From Elymus sibiricus (taxonomy: Eukaryota; Streptophyta; Magnoliopsida; Poales; Poaceae), in contig CM077676.1 in assembly GCA_039707655.1 (NCBI GenBank), forward strand, positions 378,328,114 to 378,392,113: 64,000 bases of DNA. Direction: 5' to 3'. Each line of letters begins with the position of its first letter. Positions within the stretch are counted from its first letter, which is position 1. The notes below the pieces were generated by a model. It was not told the origin of the DNA, did no database searches, and worked only from the letters and a program-made list of their open reading frames with translations. The position numbers were made by a program, and so were the translations under genes. Below are positions 33,774 through 44,948 of this stretch, one piece after another.

Positions 33774-33948
33774 TGTGTCCGAAATCTAGCGCCGGTAGCG
33801 GTCAAACGGCACTGACTAGATGGAACCGTGACCGAAGGGCAAAAGCATAAGGTTTGCAAAGTGGTTCGGGCAAGAATGAAGGTTTTCGGAAACTAGGGGT
33901 AAACCTGCCGAGGGGAACAAAACTAAGGGCACCAAATTAATTATCCTA
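33774..33948 (-). repeat. MULE-2 right terminal inverted repeat
   Basis: Complement of the left TIR with scattered mismatches. It lies about 360 bp upstream of the probable MURA-2 first donor site (33409), so promoter and 5' UTR lie in or next to it. Confidence 0.92.
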
Positions 33949-34906
33949 AAAATTTAAGTGAAGCACATAGAGTATTCTAACAAATTATGATGATAAACGT
34001 GTGGCTCTCTCAAGATAGGTGTGTTCAGCAAAGATGATTGTGACAAACTAAAAAGCAAACAAAGCAAAGACTCATATAATACAAGACGCTCCAAGCAAAA
34101 CACATATCATGTGACGAATAAAAATATAGCTCCAAGTAAAATTACCGATGGTTGGTAGAAGAAAGAGGGGATGCCTTCCGGGGCATCCCCAATCTTAGAC
34201 GCTTGAGTCTTCCTTGAATATTACCTTGGGGTGCCTCGGGCATCCCCAAGCTTAGGCTTTTTCTACTCCTTATTCCTTCATCCATCGTGATCTCACCCAA
34301 AACTTGAAAACTTTAATCACACAAAACTCAACAAAACCTTCGTGAGATCCGTTAGTATAACAAAATAAATCACCACTTTAAGTACTGTTTCAAACCCATT
34401 CATATTTTATTTTTGCATTATGCCTACTGTACTCTAAATTCACCATGGTTTATACCCCCCGATACAATCCATAGATTCATCAAAACAAGCAAGTAGTGCA
34501 TCAAAAACAGAATCTGTCAAAAACAGAATAGTCTGTAGCAATCTTTTTAAAAGCCATACTTCTGTAACTCCAAAAATTCTGAAAAATTAGGACAACGTGG
34601 GAAATTCATATACCAATACTTTGTAAAAATTTCAGATTTTTCTGATGCTCCAGTGCAGAAACAAAATTCGGGCACTGGACGCAAAACTTTCTGTTTTCCA
34701 AACAGCATCAATTATACTATCTTCCAAATCATCCTAAAGGTATTACTTGGCACAAACACTAATTAAAAACACAAAAACACATTAATACCAGTAGCATAAA
34801 TGTTAAAACACACAATAACAGAATTTTTTCATTTTATTCATTGGGTTGCCTCCCAACAAGCTCTTTCTTTATAGCCATTAAGATAGGCTTGAGATTTCAA
34901 TGATGC
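33949..34906 (-). other. Interior of gypsy B with conserved polypurine-like block
   Basis: Non-coding. On the minus strand, 34258-34170 holds AAGCTTGGGGATGC (34253-34240) and the variant AAGATTGGGGATGC (34196-34183), separated by a segment that reappears in gypsy C at 45745-45830. The rest is A/T-rich without long frames. Confidence 0.7.
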
Positions 34907-35629
34907 TCACATGAAAGATAATAATTGAAACACAAAGAGAGCATCATGAAACATGTGAAAAACACATTTAAGTCTAACATAATTCCTATGCATATGCATC
35001 TTATAAGCAAACAAATTATCAAGACAAGCAATATCTAGCATATGCCAATAGGAAGAATGGAGCATCAATAATTTCAACATAACGAGAGGTAATTTAGTAA
35101 CGTAAAAGTTTCTACAACCATATTTTCCTCTCTCATAATAATTACATGTAGGATAATAATCAAATTCATCAATATAGCTATCATATAAAATATTATCTTC
35201 ATGATCCGCATGCATAAAAGTTGACACTCTTCCAAAATTATTATTGTAAATATTATTATCAATAGCATATTCATCATGAGGATTAAATGAATTTTCAAGA
35301 TCTTAAGAAGCATTATCACCCCAATCATGATCATTGCAATAAGTAGTGGACATGACAAAATTATCATCCCCAAGCTTGTAGTTTTGCATATTATTAGCAC
35401 AATTCACATTAATAGAATTTATAGTAACATCTTTGCAATCATGCTTTTCAATCAAGGAGCTATCATGAATCACTTTATAAATTTCTTCTTCTAACACTTC
35501 ATCACAATTTTCAGATTCATGATTTTCAAGCAAAACTTCATAGAGAAAATTGAGAGCACTCAAATCACTAGCAATTGGTTCATTATAATTGGATCTTTTG
35601 AAAAGATTAGCAAGTGGATGAGGATCCAT
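34907..35629 (-). pseudogene. Non-autonomous gypsy internal ORF (gypsy B)
   Basis: One frame of about 240 codons from ATG at 35629, interrupted by TAA at 35305-35303. Rich in Asn, Asp, Tyr and His, with CNYYERG and a C-terminal block with MHRNYVRLK. The corresponding frame in gypsy C has CNYYERG and MHRKRIRLR at the same relative place, so the two are homologous. No zinc knuckle, protease, RT or integrase motif was seen. Unknown function. Confidence 0.65.
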
Positions 35630-35850
35630 GTCAATAGATTTTTAGCAAGCGAAGATGCAAGCAAATAGAAGGCACATGGCAACACAAGCAAAGATAGCAA
35701 ACAAGAAAAGGGCAAACGGAAAATATTTTTGTATTTTTGTAAAAACTTTTTAGAAGTGGGGGAGATGAAAACGAGAGGCAAATGGCAAATAAAGTAAATG
35801 CAAGGAGATGATAGTTTATGCAAAGGTACTTGATAGATGTTGATGATGTC

Positions 35851-35868
35851 TCCCCGGCAACGGCGCCA
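35851..35868 (-). other. Primer-binding site of gypsy B
   Basis: On the minus strand TGGCGCCGTTGCCGGGGA, matching the 3' end of tRNA-Asp as in many plant gypsy elements. It starts 11 bases after the LTR end (35880). Confidence 0.85.
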
Positions 35869-36748
35869 GAAATTCTTCCTGCTACTTGTAGCTTGTGTTG
35901 GTATTTCCCCGAAGAGGAAGGGATTATGTAGCACAGTAGAGATAAGTATTTCCCTCAGTTATGAAACCAAGGTTATCGAACCAGTAGGAGAATCACGCAA
36001 CACCTCGTTAACAGCACCTGCACACAAACAACAAATCCTTGCACCCAACGCAAACGAGAGGTTGTCAATCTCTCGGCGGTTACTTGCAGGATTAAATTGT
36101 ATGTGATAAATAGATCGATTGAAACAAAAATACAAAATAAAATAAATAAAAGAAAATGGCAGCAATATTTTTAGGGTTTTAGTAATATGATTTAGATAGA
36201 CCCGGGGGCCATAGGTTTCACTAGAGGCTTCTCTCAAGAAAATAGCATACGGTGGGTAGACAAATTACTATTGGGCAATTGATAGAAAAGCAAATAATCA
36301 TGACGATATCCAAGGCAATGATCATGTATATAGGCATCACGTCCGAGACAAGTAGACCGACTCCTGCCTGCATCTACTACTATTACTCCACACATCGACC
36401 GCTATCCAGCATGCATCTAGTGTATTAAGTCCATAAAGAACGGAGTAACGCCTTAAGAACGATGACATGATGTAGACAAGATAAACTCACATATGAATAA
36501 ACCCCATCTTTTTACCCTTAATAGCAACGATACAAACGTGTCATGTCCCTTTCTGTCACTGGGATTGAGCACCGCAAGATCGAACCCATTACAAAGCACC
36601 TCTTCCCATGGCAAGATAAATCAACTCAGTTGGCCAAACCAAATCAATAGATCGGAGAAGAAATATGAGGCTATAATAATCATGCATAAAAGAGTGCAGA
36701 AAAGACTCAAATAATATTCATGGATAATCTGATCATAAACTCACTTTT

Positions 36749-39700
36749 TGTGGCACCCCGGCTCAGAGAGACCGGAACACCCCGCATTCCAGCCCAGAGA
36801 TCAAGTCTTCTGGAATACGGCACTGCTTGGCATAGAACAAACCAGCTCTTTATTATGAATAAACGGGGTACAGGAGTCCGAAATTACAATGGATCACAAG
36901 GTAGCTCTATGCTAGCAGCGGAACATCTCGAAGCAGAATGACTTCTAGCAGCGGAACGACAACGACAGTGATGAACTCCACTCCGCAGGGACTCTGGCTG
37001 GGACGTATCCTAGAGCGCAACCTCGAGATCCTCGACAAGCAAACACGGCATCACCTGCAATTTGGCATGACACGCCAGGTGAATACTTTGAATGTACTCG
37101 CAAGCTCACAGCAACCAAAGCAATCAAGACATACAACAGCATGGCATTTACAGGTTAACCTTCAAAGATGAACATGATACTACTGGAACAACATGAGCAT
37201 GGCATGTACATATAATTAATGGTATGAACAGGATGATACTAGCACTAGCATGCACGGGGGTCGACATTTAAGGTCTCATGGACCAACTTACTCTGCTCGG
37301 AGATTATCTCGTAACCACAAACTTACCATCGTGATCATCACACGATCACCTCAGGATCAACCAAGCTCGGTATCAACTATACCATCGTGATCATCACATG
37401 ACCACACGGAGCTTGATCTCTACCTGTGATCATCGCATGACCACATAAAGATCAACCAACCTCTTTTCTCATCGAACCGGGGTTGTTTATTATACAGATT
37501 ATTATTATTGTTGACCCATAGTGTGACCTACTACGAACTGTGTCCATGACTGAGGACGCGGCTATCGATAGATTATACACTCTGCAGAGGTTAGTACACT
37601 GTACCCACACTACGGAACTCATGGCCTCGTGCTCCCATTCGGGTGGACCAACGATGTTCCGACAAAACCAGTCTATTGCTTGACACTCTCCCGGCCACTC
37701 CCGACAAACTCCCCTTTGGGCTATGTCCTGGGTCGCCCTGATGTCAACTCGTGACATCCGCCACCTTTGTGGCCGCCACCGTCGTGGCCAAAACAAACTC
37801 GTCCCAAATGGGGACACCCGGGTACAACACAACTTGGGCACAAGGCTTATGGCCGCCTACCTGATCAGGGTAGCGCGCGCGCATAACCTTCCCTAGTTGG
37901 AGGCACCGGTGAGAGGCATGACAATAGACCGCATTAGGGCCTCCCCATCCAGGCAAGTGTGGTTGCACTGGTGAGCTCGATTCGGTGGCACCATGACTCA
38001 GCCAACAGATTTGTTCAAGTTCGATTAATGTCAGGTTAAACTTGAATGGTGATGAGCTGAGTCATAACAACATAATGAAATAACAATGCAGATGAGCATG
38101 ATATCAGTGTAACCATGGATGGGCAACATAACCATTTAACATCAACAATGGTAAATCATTTTACTCTACGGGATGCAAATGGGCATGGCATAATGACAGT
38201 CATGAATATAACAAGTATTTTCATAATAAACCCTAACTATTGAAATGAGCATATTGTTATCACTAGCATCGGAAAATAAATCTGAGAGCTAACATGATAA
38301 TAATAATACTAGCAAATAATCATTCAACTTACTAGATGCAAATGAGCAAGGCATAAGAACGAGCATGGATTCACAAGCATATAATATTCACAAAATAATT
38401 AAATGAGCAAACATTTATTTAAATATTCAAGTGAAAACCATGACTACTGCAATGCCATCATGCAAGTGGCTGTTGTGGCTTGCCTGGGGATGGAGAATAC
38501 ACCGGGGAGAAGTGCGGAGACACTCGCGGAAAAATCGCCGGAAAAGTTTCCCTCTCGGAGGGGGCTGAATAAGGGCAGGAGCAAAATGGTCATTTTCAGA
38601 GTGTGACAACAGCATGAAAATTGTACCAACGGAACAGGCTCGACGAACAGAGAACGTGGGATTTTGAATCACCTGAATCGGAGTCTCGGTTGAAAAGTTA
38701 CGGACGTTCGTTCGTTAGTCAGAAAAACAAATAAAAACTGAGCTTTTCTGTGCTTAACCAACGAACGCCTGCTATTTAGAGGTTTCGGCTAGCTGGGTTA
38801 AAACAGAAGGCGCCTTTGGGAAAATACGCTTTCAAACGGAAGAAACGTATTCTAGTCCGAAGAAACACAGAATACGCTTTCGTTTACTGAAGACGTACTT
38901 TCTCAAAACCGCTTCCACTAAAAAAACGCGGGCCCGAGGCCTCTTTGGATGACAGGTGGGGTCTCTGGTGGTGGTGCCCGCCCGGCCTGGCTCTCTTCTT
39001 CCTCCCGCGCGGCGCGCGCCTGGCCGAGACACAGGTCGGCCCCGACGGTGATAGCCGGAGCTACCGGCCGTCTCCGGCGGCGCCCGGCATACCGTTGAGC
39101 TCGTGGGGCTGAGCCGCGTCGGATGGACTGCCACACGGGCCCCGGGGATGACAGGAGAGAGAGAGACTTCGGCCGCGGCGGTGGTCATGGCTCTATGGCC
39201 GAGGAATGGAGGGGAGAAGGTAGGGGGCGGCTCCCGGATGGCTATGGTGGACTCCATAACAGGCTAGGTGGAGCGGAGGGGGTCGTGGAGCTCGAATTCG
39301 AGCTGAAGCCCGCGGCGGCCATGGCGGCCAGGGAGGGTGAGGAGAGCTCCGAGAGGTCGATTGGGTGGCCGGGGAGGCTTTTAGGAGGGGGTTGAGGAGG
39401 TTGATGAGGTCGAACGAGCTCGGGAACGGCTATATATAGCCCGGCGTTGATGCCGTGGCCGGACGACGACGGACGCTCGCGGTTGATGCTCTCTGGCACG
39501 TCCGCGTGCACGAGCGCACGCGCGGAGGGGGAGAGGGGTCTAGGGGAGGTGCATACGGTGCAAAATATCGCAGGGAGGAAGAGGACAATGGCTAAGCGAC
39601 GACGGCCACAGGCATCCCTGGACGGCGTGCTCGCCGGAGCGGAAAGAGGGGAGGGGAGGGGTCCAGAGAGTATACGCGGACGCAGGAGAGTGGTGGCGAT

Positions 39701-41109
39701 GCTGTGGACATGGTGCGTTGGCGGGAGCTCGGCGTTTGGGCGGCGGCAGAGGGTCCCGATGGCCAGAGCACGCTTTTGGCGTGCCAGACCGCGTGGTCAC
39801 CGCGTGCATAGGCGCACGCGGTGCACTCTGGCCAATCAAACGATGTCTAGCGTGTTGTCTCTCCTAAGTGGGTCCTACCTGAGGTGATAGATCGAAGAAA
39901 GGCACTGTGGGTGGATGGGAGAGGTCGACTGAACTTTGTTGTTGCAAACTTAAGCAGGAAGTAGTGATCAACTTAGAGGGCATAAAAACTAAGCAAGATG
40001 TCACCGAGTCTTAGAGTAGGAAGGACTACCATCCTTTGAATTTTGAGGTCATTAGGACAAGTATTTAACCTAGTAGCTTTGCAACTGCAAAAAGTAGGCC
40101 AGAATCTTGATCAGGAAATAGCACTCACATAGGGTGTTGTATTGAGCTGAAAATTGGTGGAGAATTATCATTTGTGAATCTGGAGATACCATAAAAAATT
40201 TATCCCATTTGGATAAGTAGAAATGGTACTTCCTTCACAATGCTCCTCACTGGACAGAAACTTGGGGGAATTTTTCAGAGAAAATGGCTTTGGCAAAATA
40301 ATGTGATTTTTGGCATGCTCACATTATTTAGGGATATTTAGGTCCTGGATTAATTTCAGAATTTTTGAAGCAATATAAAGTATAGTTGCTTCACAAACTG
40401 AAATTGTGACCAAAAACCAAGATTTGAAGGTGTGCTCACATAGATTGTTGGATGAAGATGAAATTTGGTGGAGAGCAATGACTTGACCATATAAATGCTC
40501 TACCAAAATTTAAAGTCATTTGGATAAGCCTAGCTAGTACTTCCTTCACAAAGCTTCTCTCTGGTCAGAAACTTTGGGAATTTGCTGAGGAAGATTTACT
40601 AGGAAAATGAAGCTGAATTTTGGCATGTGGAAATTATTTGGATATGAGAGAGTGCCCAAAATTTTTGAGGGCAATCAAGAAAATATAAATAGCACTTCCT
40701 TCACAAAGTGCCATTCTGGACAGAATGGAAAATGAATATTCCTGGATTATTTTTGAACTAGGCAATGATGGGTTTTGACATATTGGTGGAAGATATGATC
40801 CAAAGAATTTATGAGAATTTTGTGGGAATTTTGTGGAAGCCAGAAATATAGGTTGCTTCACAACCTAGGGCAAACAGGGTTATTCCTTTAATAGGAAAAG
40901 GAATATTCCCAATAAATAAATATTGGGGTTGGGCTAAGATGGAAATGACATGGCCTTGGGATAGATTTGAGAATGACAAGCCACTAGGAAGTGGCAGGAG
41001 AGAAGATTTTCCCAGGTTTCAAGACCACATAGCCACGGAAAAAGAACTCCAAATAAAACTTCGAAGAAATCCAAAAGAAAAAGAAAGGGCCAAAAATCGG
41101 GGTGTTACA
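36749..41109. mobile_element. 4.36 kb solo-LTR-like element with TIR-like ends
   Basis: Left end TGTGGCACCCCGGCTC; right end, complemented, TGTAACACCCCGATTT. A perfect 5-bp target duplication CTTTT (36744-36748, 41110-41114) flanks it. TG...CA ends, a 5-bp duplication, no internal primer site or long direct repeat, and a length near 4.4 kb fit a solo LTR of a large retrotransposon derivative (LARD, like barley Sukkula). A palindromic TATA element lies at 39430-39439. The interior has a GC-rich part (38900-39880), degenerate repeats with CACTTCCTTCACAAAGTGC-like units (40200-40870), and three GTGATCATC(A/G)CA motifs at 37328-37445. None of the open frames looks like a gene. Confidence 0.78.
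39430..39439. promoter_or_regulatory. TATA-like element in the solo LTR
   Basis: CTATATATAG within GGCTATATATAGCC, in a GC-rich setting about the middle of the element. It is palindromic, so it does not give the direction; the CACCCCGATTTTTGGCC-type end suggests minus. Confidence 0.5.
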
Positions 41110-41950
41110 CTTTTCATCGGATCCCAACAAACACACCGCAAAAAGTGATTACATCGGATAGAACTCCAAGAACATCGAGGAGAACATTGTATTGAAGATC
41201 AAAAAGAGAGAAGAAGCCATCTAGCTACTGCCTATGGACCCGAAGGTCTGTGGTAAACTACTCACGCATCATCGGAAGGGCAGCAAGGTAGATGTAGAAC
41301 CCCTCCGTGATCGATTCCCCCTCCGGCAGATTACCGGAGAAGGACCCCAGATGGGATCTCTCTGGAACAGAAACATGCGGCGGCGGAAAAAGTATTTCGT
41401 GGACTCTCTTGAGGGTTTCTGATTTTTTTTCTGAATTTATAGTGGAGGAATTAGGTCAAACGGAGCTCTGTGGGCCCCACGAGGCACCAGGGCGCGCCTG
41501 CCCCCCCCCAGGCGTGCCTTGGTGGCTCGTGGGCCCCTCTAGGGTCTTCTGGCCTCCTCCTGAAGCTTCTAGTGTTTATCTTGCCCAATAAAAAATCTCC
41601 AAAAAGTTTCGTGGCATTTGGACCTCGTTTGGTATTGATTTTCTGTAAAACAAAAACAGGGCAGAAAACAGCAACTCGCACTGGGCACTAAGTTAATAGG
41701 TTAGTCTCCAAAAATGATATATAATTAATGTAAATGATTATAAAAACATCCAAGATTGATAATATAACAGCATGGAACAATCAAAAATTATAGATACGTT
41801 GGAGACGTATCAGCATACACTTTGTCCCACAATTTCTCGAAATGTCTAGTGGTGAATGTGAAACAACAATCATGGAGAAGGTCAGATAATTCCTTGTCTC
41901 CACATGCCCGGTAAAAGTTAGACAAAATGCCTCATGCACCACCTATGGTG

Positions 41951-43478
41951 TCATACGTCTCCGTCGTATCTATAATTTTTTATTTTTTCATGCCAATATC
42001 CTACAATTTCCACATACTTTTGGCAACTTTTTATATGATTTCTTAGACTAACATATTGATCCAGTGCCTAGTGCCAGTTCCTGTTTTCTGCTTGTTTTTT
42101 GTTTCGCAGAAAATCCATAACAAACGAAGTCCAAACGCAATAAAATTTTACGGAGAATTAGTTTGGAATATATGTGATTTTTGGGAGGTGGAATCAACGC
42201 AAACGGAGGCCCACAGCCTCCACAAGTCACATTAGCGCGCCCCCTGGCCGCGTGGTGCTGCCTTGTGGGCACACCGTAAGTCGGTTGGGGCTCTTCTTCG
42301 GCCGCAAGGAAGCTTATATCGAGAAAAAAATCGTGTTAAAATTTCAACGCAATCGGAGTTACGGATCTCCGGATATTTCAGAAACGGTGAAAGGCCAGAA
42401 AACAAGAACGCGAAACAGAAGAGAAACAGAGAGAGAGATCCAATCTCGGAGGGGCTCCTCCCCTCCGGGAGCCATGGCAGCCATGGACCAGAGGGGAAAC
42501 TCTCCTCCCATCTAGGGGGGAGGCCAAGGAAGAAGAAGAAGGAGGGGGGCTCTCTCCCCCTCTTTCCCGGTGGCGCCGGAACGCCGCCGGGGGAACCATC
42601 GTGACAGCGATCTACACCAACAACTTCGCCGCCGTCAACACCAACTCTCTCCCCCTCTATGCAGCGATGGAACACCTCTTCTCCCTACTGTAATCTCTAC
42701 TTAAACATGGTGCTTAACGCTATATATTATTATCCAATGATATGTGGCAATCCTATGATGTTTGAGTAGATTCGTTTTGTCCTATGGGTTGCTTGATGAT
42801 CGTGATTGGTTTGAGTTGTATGTTTTATTTTGGTGCTATCCTATGGTGCCCTCCATGTCGCTCAAGCGTGAGGGATTCCCGCTGTAGGGTTTGCAATACG
42901 TTCATAATTCTCTTATAATGGGCGGCTAGAGTGACAGAAGCTTACACCCGAGTAAGGGGGTTGTTGCGTATGGGAGTAAAGGGGACTTGTTACTTAATGC
43001 TATGGTTGGGTTTTACCTTAATGATCTTTGGTAGTTGCAGATGCTTGCTAGAGTTCCAATCATAAGTGCATATGATCCAAGTACGGAAAGTATGTTAGCT
43101 CATGCCTCTCCCTCATATAAAATTGCAATAATGATTACCGGTCTAGTTATCGATTGCCTAGGGACAAATCATTCTCTTGTGTTACAAATGCTTTCTACTA
43201 AACAACTAGCTTTTATTATCTTGCAAATTACTCGTAGTTCTATTCTCGCAAAGTACTGCTAGTTTTATTCTTGCAAAGTAGTTCTAGCATTACACCTACA
43301 AAGTACTTCTAGTTTCATACTTGTTATAGGTAAAACAAACGCTAAGTGTGCGTAGAGCCGTATCGGTGGTCGATAGAACTTGAAGGGAATATTAATTCTA
43401 CCTTTAGCTCGTCGTTGGGTTCGACACTCTTATTTATCGAAAAAGCTACAATTGATCCCCTATACTTGTGGGTTATCA
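41951..43478 (+). repeat. 5' LTR of gypsy C
   Basis: 1528 bp ending GTGGGTTATCA. Contains short CAAAGTA(C/G)T(T/G)CTAG(T/C)-type repeats at 43240-43320, also present in the 3' LTR. Confidence 0.93.
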
Positions 43479-43489
43479 AGACCTTTTTC

Positions 43490-43507
43490 TGGCGCCGTTA
43501 CCGGGGA
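43490..43507 (+). other. Primer-binding site of gypsy C
   Basis: TGGCGCCGTTACCGGGGA, 11 bases after the LTR end; one difference from the gypsy B site. Confidence 0.85.
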
Positions 43508-43598
43508 GCAATAGCGTGGGGTTGATATTCTCGTGTGTGCTTGTTTGCTTTATCACTAAGTAATTTTTATTTTGTGCTCTTGTTTTCTATCTTCAGTT

Positions 43599-44948
43599 AT
43601 GGGTAGGAAACGTAAAATACCAAAAAAATTAGTTGTACTTGCTAAACCAATGGTTGAAGAACCACCCAAAATCTATCATACTGCTGAAGCTTTCTACTTG
43701 GATCATCTTCGATCCCTTTGTGCTCGTGCTGAAAACCCAACTAGCTTAGTGGAGGGGAAATCATTAGATGAGCATGCTTATTTTGTGCGACACCGCTTGC
43801 CTAAAAAAGGGAAACTCTTATGGCATCATATTAATACTTTGAATTGCTATGCTTGGAATTTATGTGAAATACATGATTTTACTTGTTGTTCTGAAGACCC
43901 TAAAAAACACCTTCAGTACCAATGTGAGTTTAAGGATAATGGAATCTTATCTTCTTATGCCAGAGGTGTTTATAGTTACTATGATATTGAACAAATAGAA
44001 GATTTTTTTGATTTTAAGGGTTCATATGAAATTGCTTCTTTGATTGAAAAGTGTGCTGCTACTCTTTACAAATCTGAAAATTTTGCCATACTTAAATATT
44101 GTTATGAAAACTATGCTTCTAATGCTTATGTGAAAGAATATATTGAGGACACCTCCGCTGTCCAAGAAGAGAATAATAATATTTTGCAGGCTCCTATGGA
44201 AGAAGAAATTGATGACACTGTGAGCTCATTAGATGAAAAAGATGACGAGAAGAGCGAAGAACAAAGGGAGGAAGAGCGGATTAGCTACCCGTGCCCACCT
44301 TCTAATGAGAGTAACTCTTCAACTCATACATTGTTTAATTTCCCTTCGTGCTTACCGAAGGATGAATGCTATGATAATTGCTATGATCCCTTGGATTCGT
44401 TTGAAATATCCCTTTTTGATGAAATTGATGCTTGCTATGATTGTGGCCATGATGCCAATATGAATTATGCTTATGGAGATGAACTTACTATAGTTCCTTA
44501 TGTTAATAATGAAATTGTTGCTATTGTACCCACACATGATAGTCCTATTATCTTTTTGAATTCTCCCAACTACACTATATCGGAGAAGTTTGTGCTTATT
44601 AAGGATTATATTGATGGGTTGCGTTTTACCATTGCACATGATGATTTTGATGAATATAATATGCATGTACTTGCTGCTCCTAATTGCAATTATTATGAGA
44701 GAGGAACTACATCTCCGCCTCTCTATGTTTCCAATACGATAAAATTGTAAGAAATTGTTTATACTATGCATTGGCCTTTACTTGATGTGCATGAATTGTT
44801 CTTTTATGACATGCCGATGCATAGGAAGAGAATTAGACTTCGTCATTGCATGATATATGTTGCTTTGTGCTCATTACTAAATTACAAATCATTGTTAATT
44901 AAAATTGGCTTTGATATACCTTGGGATCCGGGTGGATCGATTACTTGA
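43599..44948 (+). pseudogene. Non-autonomous gypsy internal ORF (gypsy C)
   Basis: ATG at 43599 opens 383 codons to TAA at 44748-44750. The same frame continues to 44948 with a segment homologous to the end of the gypsy B frame, so the TAA is probably a premature stop in a protein of about 450 residues. Basic N-terminus (MGRKRKIPKK), a central region with several Cys and Tyr, an acidic Glu/Asp stretch (about residues 205-230), then an Asp/Tyr-rich part. No retroviral-type enzyme or zinc-knuckle motif. Might be a diverged Gag-like or capture-derived protein; function unknown. Confidence 0.7.

Larger units (their letters stand above)
28904..33948. mobile_element. MULE-2: Mutator-like element with GRF-type gene and PB1-MURA gene
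   Basis: 5045 bp. Terminal inverted repeats of about 173 bp (28904-29076 and 33774-33948) share CGGCAGGTTT(G/A)CCCCTA, TTATGCTTTTGCCCTTC and GCTACCGGCGCTAGATTT. A perfect 9-bp target duplication AAAAATTTA flanks them (28895-28903, 33949-33957). Two genes converge: a small plus-strand gene (29208-29869) and the transposase on the minus strand (33255-30183). It is inserted in one unit of a tandem repeat of gypsy B. Confidence 0.95.
27808..41812 (-). mobile_element. Ty3/gypsy element B, minus strand, 5' LTR and partial interior
   Basis: The 5' LTR starts TGATACGTCTCC at 41812 and ends at 35880. An 11-base spacer and a tRNA-Asp-type primer site (35868-35851) follow, then interior down to 27808. 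The 3' LTR is absent: the interior meets the broken copia LTR at 27807/27808. Two later elements are inserted: MULE-2 in the interior (28904-33948) and a solo-LTR-like element inside its LTR (36749-41109). GCATA at 41813-41817 may be one half of its target duplication. Without its insertions it spans about 4.6 kb. Confidence 0.87.
35880..41812 (-). repeat. 5' LTR of gypsy B, split by an insertion
   Basis: LTR sequence occupies 41812-41110 and 36748-35880, about 1567 bp once the insertion and one TSD copy are removed; the uninterrupted LTR at 5514-7065 is 1552 bp. The split falls in the TTTGTTGGGATC...TGAGTTTATGATCAG region, which is continuous at 6179-6216. Confidence 0.9.

Noticed and set aside
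38832..39887. GC-rich frames on both strands around the TATA-like element
   Set aside because: No domain, composition-driven, and inside a TSD-bounded LTR-like element.
43035..43262. 75-residue frame present in both LTRs of gypsy C (also 49084-49311)
   Set aside because: LTR duplication explains its presence twice; no recognisable domain or start context.
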